Below, piece by piece: positions 1 through 4,919 of a DNA stretch of 7,472 nucleotides. Positions within the stretch are counted from its first letter, which is position 1. Each line of letters opens with the position of its first letter. Location: NCBI GenBank assembly GCA_003482695.1, contig DMYC01000134.1:1-7472 (forward strand). Direction: 5' to 3'. The stretch is from Clostridiales bacterium UBA8960. Its GTDB lineage: Bacteria > Bacillota > Clostridia > Peptostreptococcales > Acidaminobacteraceae. The notes below the pieces were generated by a model that saw only the letters and a list, made by a program, of their open reading frames with translations, did not search any database and was not told the origin of the DNA. Made by a program: the position numbers and the translations under genes.

Positions 1-58
1 AGGGGGGTCGAATGATCAAGGGGTCCGACCCCTTGATCATTCGACCCCCCTGATCATT
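1..58. repeat. 51-nt perfect palindrome plus partial direct repeat (REP-like)
   Basis: Positions 1-51 form a perfect inverted repeat centred on base 26: 25 bases on each side pair without mismatch. Its core is a GGGG-TCCGA-CCCC hairpin at 20-32. The right half is followed by an imperfect copy of itself: the unit at 26-41 (CGACCCC then TTGATCATT) recurs at 42-58 with two extra C residues. TGATCA, which contains a GATC site, therefore occurs three times (13-18 region, 34-39, 51-56). The window edge cuts the region, so further units may lie upstream. G/C-rich palindromes with this GGGGTC...GACCCC core are common as dispersed intergenic repeats in bacteria, often attributed to REP-associated transposases; calling this one REP-like is inference. 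It could also act as a terminator for the unseen upstream gene, but no T-run follows it. Confidence 0.75.
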
Positions 59-76
59 CTTCCAATACGGTAAATG

Positions 77-270
77 TATAGGGATAAGTGTGGATGGATG
101 TCCCAGTATGTGGTCGCTAAGGCGTCTCCGCAGGCCAAATTCCCCTTAGTAGACATATAAAAATTTGGACGAGGACTAGCCGTGCGACCACATACTGGGC
201 ACCCTTCCACGTTTCACGCTATTATTTACCCGTGTTCAAACCTTCCAAAATATGTTAAACTATCCCTATG
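77..270. repeat. Large imperfect inverted repeat, possible structured leader or miniature element
   Basis: This gene-free stretch before recD2 is highly self-complementary. The core arms at 102-117 and 184-199 are perfectly complementary over 16 bp (CCCAGTATGTGGTCGC and its reverse complement). Pairing extends outward to 86-100 with 200-214, with one bulged T (101), mismatches 98/202 and 95/205, and two G-U wobbles. Inside the loop a second helix pairs 135-141 with 162-168 (CCAAATT/AATTTGG). An outer helix pairs 78-86 with 261-269 (ATAGGGATA/TATCCCTAT), and a short CACG/CGTG helix lies at 215-218/231-234, giving a possible three-way junction. I do not recognise a known RNA family; 6S, SRP, T-box and common riboswitch signatures were not seen. 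Options are a cis-regulatory leader of recD2, a small RNA, or a miniature inverted-repeat element. No convincing promoter was found; a weak extended -10-like TGTTAAACT lies at 253-261. Confidence 0.65.
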
Positions 271-297
271 GTTCACAGCCATTCGAATCCAAAAACC

Positions 298-301
298 GAG
301 G
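298..301 (+). promoter_or_regulatory. recD2 ribosome binding site (sets the start)
   Basis: GAGG lies 5 nt before the ATG at 307. No Shine-Dalgarno-like sequence precedes the upstream in-frame ATG at 268, and that ATG falls inside the outer helix of the inverted repeat at 261-269. This favours 307 as the start. Confidence 0.6.
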
Positions 302-306
302 TTATT

Positions 307-2682
307 ATGCGTGGTAATGAGAATGAAACAGAGAAGCTTACATATATCGGTATCGTACACGATATCATTTATTATAATGAAGAAAACGGTTACGTCATCG
401 CCGTTATGGACGTGGAAGATGAGCTGCTCAGTATTAAGGGGAGCATTCCGTTTCTTAGAGAAGGCGATCGTATGCGCGTCACGGGGCGGCTTGAAGTCCA
501 CAACTTCTACGGGGAACAACTGAACGTCGAGTATGCGGAACACATCAAACCGACCGATGTGGAGGAGATTTACAAGTACCTCGCATCTGGGATCATCAAG
601 GGCATCGGTGAAACGACGGCGCATTTGATCGTAGAAGCTTTCGGTGTCGAGTCACTTGAAGTGCTTCAGAATGATCCGGAGCGTTATCTTCGAATCGCTG
701 GGATTGGACCGAAAAAACTAGAGCAAATCGTGATGTCTTATAAAGAGCAATATGAATTGCGTGATTTTATCATGTATTTTCAGCATCTCAACATATCCAT
801 CAACCTTGCGATGCGGATATATAAAAGGTACGGGCACGATGCCATTAGAACGGTGGAGAAAAACCCGTACGTGCTCGCAGATGAGATGGTTGGGGTCGGA
901 TTTAAGCAGGCGGACCAGATTGCTATGAAAATGGGTGTTGATTTTCATTCGCCATTTCGCATCGCATCCGGTGTAACTTTTGTACTCAACAGAGAAGCAA
1001 ACAGTGGACACACATACTGTGAGCGAGACGAGCTTGTGCGTAAAGTTTATCTCGAGCTTCAAGTCAAACCCGAGGAAGTCTTGACGCAAATCAGCGAGAT
1101 GGCTGTGACGGGAATGGTAAATGTAGAAAAAATCCAAACGAAAAGCGATCACAAAAAAGCGGAAGCAGGCATTGATCAATCATCTGAAGCGTTAATCCAG
1201 CATTCGTTTGGACAAACCCTAGGTTTCAGCACCGCTTCATCAGACATAGGCAAAGAGGCAGACTCAGGTGTTGAGGCGGATTCAGGCAAAGTGGCCGTCT
1301 ATTTGCCTAGCCTTTATTACTCAGAGCAGCAAGTGGCGGGAAAAATTTATCAGCTCATGGCGTATGCCACACCAACTAAGCTTAAGGACGTGGCCTATTT
1401 TTTAGATGCTTTCGAAAAAAAACGCGGGATACTACTGGCGGACAAACAAAAAGAAGCCATCGAGGCTTCTCTCAACAGTGGGGTTTTCGTCGTGACCGGG
1501 GGACCAGGCACGGGTAAAACGACGATTATCAACGCGATCATCGAAGCGTATGAATCCATCGATAAAAAAGTCCTCTTGGCGGCACCGACGGGACGTGCGG
1601 CGAAGCGCATGACCGAGACGACTCAGCGTGAGTCTAAGACGATACACAGGCTTTTGGAGTTTCAGGGTGAAAACAATTTCCAGAAGAACTCGGACAACCC
1701 GGTAAAAACAGACGTACTCATCATCGATGAGATATCCATGGTGGACATCGTGCTCATGTATCGCTTGCTCGATGCGGTGGAGCTCGGGACGCACCTTATA
1801 TTAGTGGGCGACTCGGATCAGTTGCCTTCAGTGGGTCCTGGCAGTGTGCTAAAAGACCTTTTGGCAAACGACTGGATCCCGAGTACAAGGCTCACAGAGA
1901 TCTACAGGCAAAGTGAAGCATCTTTGATCGCCGTAAATGCACACATGATCAACCGAGGTGAGGCGCCGATATTAAACAAACCCGACAAAGACTTTTTCTT
2001 TATCAGTAGGCCCAAGTCGGAGGACATACTTAGCGAAATTCGAAACCTCGTCATGGAGCGGCTACCTAATTATTATAACCTAAACCCGATGGAGGACATC
2101 CAGATCTTATCACCTGTGAAAGGCTCAGGCATCGGTGTGGAAGCACTCAACGACATGCTCCAAAACGTCGTCAACCCTGGAGACAAAAACAAGACAGAGC
2201 GCGTCTTTGGGAAAAAAAGACTTCGCGAAGGCGATAAAGTCATGCAGATCAGGAACAACTACAACCTCGAGTGGACCACGAAATACGCCGAGGATGGCAA
2301 AGGGGTCTTCAACGGCGACATCGGCTACATTACTGAGATTGACGAACTGGAACGCACAGTGACGGTCATATTTGATCAGGAGCGAGAAGTGGTCTACGAT
2401 TACCCGACGGTGGACGAGCTCGTACTCGCATATGCCATCACAGTCCATAAGAGTCAGGGAAGTGAGTTTAAGGCAGTCATCATGCCGATGGCGTTTATCC
2501 CGCCGATGTTGATGAGCCGAAATATATTGTACACAGCCATTACACGTGCGAGAGAACTGCTCGTGCTCGTGGGCGAAAAGCGTGCGTTATCTGAGATGAT
2601 CCGTCGGACACATGAGGCGAAACGCAACTCTGGACTAACGGCAAAGCTTCATTATTATAGGGACGTATTAGGGGGCCAATGA
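307..2682 (+). CDS. recD2: RecD2-type 5'-3' DNA helicase (SF1B)
   Basis: ATP-dependent DNA helicase of the RecD2/RecD-like family, cytoplasmic, implicated in repair and recombination without RecBC partners. The 791-residue product has the full family layout: an N-terminal OB-like region, helix-hairpin-helix segments near residues 95-140 (GIIKGIGE and IAGIGPKK), and a C-terminal helicase core. Visible motifs are Walker A GGPGTGKT (398-405), Walker B IIDEIS (472-477), GDSDQLPS (501-508), IYRQ, VHKSQGSE (713-720) and YTAITRAR (742-749). All catalytic motifs are intact. Length is normal or slightly long for the family because of a low-complexity stretch at about 276-328 that contains two EADSG copies. 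An ATG 39 bases upstream is in frame, but the GAGG-preceded start at 307 is preferred. Its stop overlaps the start of comF, so the two are probably translationally coupled. It sits where B. subtilis has the unrelated helicase gene comFA. Confidence 0.95.
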   Translation: MRGNENETEKLTYIGIVHDIIYYNEENGYVIAVMDVEDELLSIKGSIPFLREGDRMRVTGRLEVHNFYGEQLNVEYAEHIKPTDVEEIYKYLASGIIKGIGETTAHLIVEAFGVESLEVLQNDPERYLRIAGIGPKKLEQIVMSYKEQYELRDFIMYFQHLNISINLAMRIYKRYGHDAIRTVEKNPYVLADEMVGVGFKQADQIAMKMGVDFHSPFRIASGVTFVLNREANSGHTYCERDELVRKVYLELQVKPEEVLTQISEMAVTGMVNVEKIQTKSDHKKAEAGIDQSSEALIQHSFGQTLGFSTASSDIGKEADSGVEADSGKVAVYLPSLYYSEQQVAGKIYQLMAYATPTKLKDVAYFLDAFEKKRGILLADKQKEAIEASLNSGVFVVTGGPGTGKTTIINAIIEAYESIDKKVLLAAPTGRAAKRMTETTQRESKTIHRLLEFQGENNFQKNSDNPVKTDVLIIDEISMVDIVLMYRLLDAVELGTHLILVGDSDQLPSVGPGSVLKDLLANDWIPSTRLTEIYRQSEASLIAVNAHMINRGEAPILNKPDKDFFFISRPKSEDILSEIRNLVMERLPNYYNLNPMEDIQILSPVKGSGIGVEALNDMLQNVVNPGDKNKTERVFGKKRLREGDKVMQIRNNYNLEWTTKYAEDGKGVFNGDIGYITEIDELERTVTVIFDQEREVVYDYPTVDELVLAYAITVHKSQGSEFKAVIMPMAFIPPMLMSRNILYTAITRARELLVLVGEKRALSEMIRRTHEAKRNSGLTAKLHYYRDVLGGQ

Positions 2683-3461
2683 AAACCAGACCATCCACAC
2701 ACCTTAAAACCGAAATAAGGGCATTTGGCTATTCCATTTTAGAGTTCTTGATGCCTGAAAATTTGACGTGTAATTTCTGCGAAGCGGAGTTGCCGCCAGG
2801 ACTTGGTTCGCCGATTTGCGAATCTTGCTTATTGGAGATCGAACCGATTGATGGACATTTGTGCTCGATTTGCGGCAGAGATATTTCACTTGCCTATGCT
2901 CAGCATTCGGACTACTTTTTCAAATGTAAAGAGTGCCAGGAGCGGTTCAGTTTTTTTGAAAGGCATCGTGCGTTTGCGTATTACACGGATGGGGTAAAGA
3001 AAGGTTTAATGGGATTGAAATACAAAAAACAGATTTATCAATCTGTGTATTTTGGCCGAAAGCTGGGGGAGATGGTGGCTCAGGATCCGGTATTAAGGGA
3101 TTTTGATCACATCATTCCTGTGCCAATCCACTTTTTAAGACGGACGCGAAGGGGCTATAATCAGGCCGAGGTCATCGCACACCATATGGCAAAGGCGCTT
3201 GGTGTGGATGGACCGAAAGAATGGCTATGCCGGAAGCGGGTAACAAAAAAACTTAAGAAACTGGATAGAGAGACTAGGAAATCTATGCTGTCAGGTGCTA
3301 TAATGGTGAAAAGTGGTGCATTGTCGCAAATCAAAGGAAAGAAAATTCTTTTGGTGGACGATATCTATACCACAGGGTCGACGCTGAACACGTGTGCGAA
3401 GGCGCTATATGAAGCGGGATGTGAGCGCATATGCTGTGTGACGGTCGCTAGAGGACGGTAA
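2679..3461 (+). CDS. comFC: ComF family protein (zinc finger plus phosphoribosyltransferase-like domain)
   Basis: A 260-residue ComFC/GntX-type protein. In competent species this family is needed for DNA transformation, working with the ComFA helicase at the inner face of the membrane; in other species the role is uncertain. Four CxxC pairs lie in the N-terminal part (C31/C34, C47/C50, C62/C65, C83/C86), consistent with zinc binding. The C-terminal part has a type I phosphoribosyltransferase fold: IPVPIH...RRGYNQAE near 146-164 and the PRPP-loop motif VDDIYTTGST (226-235). The start codon overlaps the recD2 stop by 4 bases (ATGA), with GGGGG just upstream, so coupling to recD2 is likely. An internal ATG at 2751 lacks a ribosome binding site. 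No comFA or comFB is visible, so a competence role cannot be concluded from this window. Confidence 0.93.
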   Translation: MKTRPSTHLKTEIRAFGYSILEFLMPENLTCNFCEAELPPGLGSPICESCLLEIEPIDGHLCSICGRDISLAYAQHSDYFFKCKECQERFSFFERHRAFAYYTDGVKKGLMGLKYKKQIYQSVYFGRKLGEMVAQDPVLRDFDHIIPVPIHFLRRTRRGYNQAEVIAHHMAKALGVDGPKEWLCRKRVTKKLKKLDRETRKSMLSGAIMVKSGALSQIKGKKILLVDDIYTTGSTLNTCAKALYEAGCERICCVTVARGR

Positions 3462-3474
3462 AAAGGAGGTCGCG

Positions 3475-3897
3475 ATGACAGATAAGGATAGATTGGAATC
3501 ACTTAGGAATTGTAAAAAGTGCAACAGATTGTTTTCTGCGACGAACGGTACGTCATTATGCTCAAGGTGCAGCAATGAAGTCGATGACGGCTTTACGAAA
3601 GTACGTGAGTATATTTATGATAACCCGGCTTCGAGTGTCAAGGAAGTGTCATTGGGTACTGGCGTCAGTTCAGAAGCTATACTCAAATGGATCCGTGAAG
3701 GCAAAATCGTTTTAGGTGAACACGCAAACATCGCTTTCTGCGAAAGATGTGATACGCCGACGGATGGGACTAGATATTGTGGCAAGTGTATACGAGAACT
3801 ATCGGAAGGTTTAAAATCCGGTTTGGCCGATAAGGTGAATGGAAGTAACAAGTCATTACATGGTATGCACATCAAAGAACATAATCGAAAAAAATAG
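3475..3897 (+). CDS. yvyF: YvyF-like flagellar operon protein (zinc ribbon, HTH-like centre)
   Basis: A 140-residue protein matching the YvyF/flagellar operon protein family of Firmicutes, encoded just before flgM in B. subtilis and many clostridia. Two four-cysteine clusters (C13/C16 with C29/C32, and C89/C92 with C102/C105) flank a helical segment at about 40-80 that reads like a helix-turn-helix (VKEVSLGTGVSSEAILKWI, followed by GKIVLGE). The look is that of a small zinc-bound regulator or adaptor; in B. subtilis, YvyF has been linked to flagellar regulation, but a mechanism cannot be read from the sequence. The C-terminal tail after 110 is basic and polar and probably disordered. A strong AGGAGG at 3464-3469 sits 5 nt before the ATG, and only 13 nt separate it from comF, so it belongs to the same transcript. 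Confidence 0.85.
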   Translation: MTDKDRLESLRNCKKCNRLFSATNGTSLCSRCSNEVDDGFTKVREYIYDNPASSVKEVSLGTGVSSEAILKWIREGKIVLGEHANIAFCERCDTPTDGTRYCGKCIRELSEGLKSGLADKVNGSNKSLHGMHIKEHNRKK

Positions 3898-3907
3898 AAA
3901 TTAGTAC

Positions 3908-3934
3908 TAAACTTACCCCCGTATGTGCCGATAT
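3908..3934 (+). promoter_or_regulatory. Sigma-D (sigma-28 class) promoter of flgM and the late flagellar genes
   Basis: TAAA at 3908-3911, a 15-nt spacer, and GCCGATAT at 3927-3934 exactly match the B. subtilis sigma-D consensus (TAAA-N15-GCCGATAT). Transcription should begin around 3939-3943, giving a leader of about 30 nt before flgM. Because FlgM inhibits sigma-D, this promoter gives negative feedback. It may also drive flgN, flgK and flgL if RNA polymerase passes the hairpins after flgM. Confidence 0.93.
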
Positions 3935-3964
3935 ACCTAGTAGAGAAATCGGCGGTACGGGGGT
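3915..3964 (+). promoter_or_regulatory. Hairpin overlapping the sigma-D promoter and sequestering the flgM ribosome binding site
   Basis: ACCCCCGTA at 3915-3923 pairs perfectly with TACGGGGGT at 3956-3964 (9 bp). After a small internal loop, GCCGAT at 3927-3932 pairs with ATCGGC at 3948-3953 (6 bp), closing a 15-nt loop. The 3' arm contains GGGGG at 3959-3963, the only Shine-Dalgarno-like sequence before the flgM ATG at 3971 (7-nt spacing). The 5' arm includes most of the sigma-D -10 element and lies upstream of the expected start site, so only read-through mRNA can form the hairpin. It could instead act as a terminator for the upstream genes, though the following TGTTTAT is a poor T-run. Confidence 0.8.
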
Positions 3965-3970
3965 GTTTAT

Positions 3971-4258
3971 ATGAAAATCACAAATTTAATCGGTGTACAA
4001 AACGCATACAAAGCATATGGAAAGAGCGTCAAGAAAACTGAGGCGCCAGAAAAACCAACTGCAGCAGGTGACAAATTTGAGATCTCCGATGCAGCAAGAG
4101 ACATACAAATCGCAAGAAAAGCGCTTTCTGATGTACCGGATATCAGAGCGGACAAACTAAATGAAATCAAAGTATTGATGTCTTCTGGAAACTACAAACC
4201 AAGTGCGGAAGATATTGTCGATAAACTGTTTTCCGGAATAGAAGCTAAAAAATATTAG
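3971..4258 (+). CDS. flgM: Anti-sigma-D factor FlgM
   Basis: A 95-residue FlgM, the anti-sigma factor that binds sigma-D (FliA class) and is removed by export through the completed hook-basal body. Length is normal for the family. The N-terminus (MKITNLIGVQNAYKAYG) has the Firmicutes FlgM look; a lysine/proline-rich disordered linker follows. The C-terminal sigma-binding region spans about 35-92 and includes FEISDAARDIQIARKAL, DIRADKLNEIK and SGNYKPSAEDIVDKL. It lies between yvyF and flgN, as in B. subtilis, and has its own sigma-D promoter. The G-rich ribosome binding site at 3959-3963 is buried in a potential hairpin, so translation may depend on which promoter made the mRNA. Confidence 0.93.
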   Translation: MKITNLIGVQNAYKAYGKSVKKTEAPEKPTAAGDKFEISDAARDIQIARKALSDVPDIRADKLNEIKVLMSSGNYKPSAEDIVDKLFSGIEAKKY

Positions 4259-4285
4259 CCGCTGATTTCTTATCCCCCAACAATT

Positions 4286-4315
4286 ACCGGACTTAGCGTC
4301 CGGTTATTAATTTAT
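4286..4315 (+). terminator. Possible terminator or attenuator after flgM
   Basis: ACCGGAC at 4286-4292 pairs with GTCCGGT at 4298-4304 (7 bp, loop TTAGC), with 3 more pairs possible beyond a T-T mismatch. It is followed by TATTAATTTATT, which is AT-rich but not a clean T-run. It may partly stop transcription between flgM and flgN, or act as a processing or stability element. Confidence 0.45.
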
Positions 4316-4318
4316 TAA

Positions 4319-4358
4319 GTCACAACGAAGTTGTGACAATATGCGCACTCAATGTGCG
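4319..4358 (+). promoter_or_regulatory. Two consecutive hairpins in the flgN leader
   Basis: GTCACAAC at 4319-4326 pairs with GTTGTGAC at 4330-4337 (8 bp, loop GAA). CGCAC at 4344-4348 pairs with GTGCG at 4354-4358 (5 bp, loop TCAAT). They lie between the terminator-like hairpin after flgM and the flgN ribosome binding site, which stays outside both stems. A role in mRNA processing, stability or protein binding is inference. Confidence 0.5.
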
Positions 4359-4370
4359 AAGATTTATAAT

Positions 4371-4375
4371 AGGAG
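4371..4375 (+). promoter_or_regulatory. flgN ribosome binding site (sets the start)
   Basis: AGGAG sits 8 nt before the ATG at 4384. The upstream in-frame ATG at 4333-overlapping frame would start inside the GTTGTGAC hairpin with no ribosome binding site, and its extra 17 residues do not resemble FlgN. Confidence 0.8.
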
Positions 4376-4383
4376 TGAGTTCT

Positions 4384-4878
4384 ATGACGATCAGTGTTGA
4401 ACAATTGGTGCAAACCTTGGACAAAGAATCTGAAATCTATAGTGAAATTTTAGAGCTGTCACGCAAAAAACGCGAGGCGATTAGGATGCAAAGTATCGAA
4501 ACACTTGAAAAAGTGGTCACGGAAGAGCAAGGTCTCGTCGTGTCACTTTTTAAGCTTGAAGAGTTGCGTGAAAAAGTCGTGGACAAAATCATGCGCGATG
4601 AAAAAATCGAGTTTGTGGAGAACGTCACAGAACTCGCACAGATGCTGAAAGCAGAAGATAGAAATCGCATCATGGACTCAAAAAACAGGCTCCTTGTTCT
4701 CGTAAAAAACGTCGCCGACGAGGCGCGATTCAATAATAAAATGTTGGAAGACCGACTTGAAATCATCAACCTCAACATCGAACTCCTTACGCGTTCTGAG
4801 GACGAAAGCGGACGATACGACAAAAGCGCATCAAACAAAGATGGCGAACGTAAAAATCTATTTGATGTTCGCGTGTAA
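4384..4878 (+). CDS. flgN: Flagellar export chaperone FlgN
   Basis: A 164-residue, almost wholly helical protein of the FlgN family, the cytoplasmic chaperone that keeps FlgK and FlgL soluble and delivers them to the flagellar type III export gate. The sequence shows heptad-like coiled-coil stretches at about 8-60 (LVQTLDKESEIYSEILEL, then KKREAI and EEQGLVVSLFKLEELREKV) and 95-140, typical for the family. The last 25 residues are polar and probably flexible. Overall length and position, between flgM and its clients flgK and flgL, fit well. The start at 4384 is chosen from the AGGAG site. Assignment rests on context plus general FlgN character, as the family has low sequence identity. Confidence 0.88.
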   Translation: MTISVEQLVQTLDKESEIYSEILELSRKKREAIRMQSIETLEKVVTEEQGLVVSLFKLEELREKVVDKIMRDEKIEFVENVTELAQMLKAEDRNRIMDSKNRLLVLVKNVADEARFNNKMLEDRLEIINLNIELLTRSEDESGRYDKSASNKDGERKNLFDVRV

Positions 4879-4900
4879 CCATTCAACCATTCAACCATTT
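4877..4900 (+). repeat. Three tandem 8-bp repeats between flgN and flgK
   Basis: AACCATTC, AACCATTC and AACCATTT follow each other without gaps. The first copy includes the last two bases of the flgN stop codon, and the array ends 6 nt before the flgK ribosome binding site AAGGGAG (4906-4912). A change in copy number would not alter either protein but would change the spacer length. Confidence 0.85.
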
Positions 4901-4919
4901 GCCATAAGGGAGTGATACC

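Noticed and set aside
1..58. CRISPR-like repeat
   Set aside because: Units are directly adjacent or inverted, with no spacers of regular length.
235..261. TTCAAA ... TAAACT as the recD2 promoter
   Set aside because: Only four of six matches in each box and a 15-nt spacer; too weak to list as a feature.
268..306. N-terminal extension of RecD2 from the ATG at 268
   Set aside because: No ribosome binding site, the ATG lies in the inverted-repeat outer helix, and the 13 added residues do not look like the RecD2 N-terminus.
182..624. Short open frames on both strands over the recD2 start (182-523 +, 226-624 -)
   Set aside because: They overlap recD2 in other frames, lack ribosome binding sites and show no recognisable protein character.
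1415..1422. Run of eight A in recD2 (and seven A at 2212-2218) as a slippage or frameshift site
   Set aside because: The frame is intact through both and the codons (Glu-Lys-Lys and Lys-Lys) fit the protein; nothing suggests an alternative product.
4365..4370. Perfect TATAAT just before the flgN ribosome binding site
   Set aside because: No -35-like sequence at 16-18 nt spacing, and a start from this box would fall downstream of the AGGAG site, leaving flgN without it.
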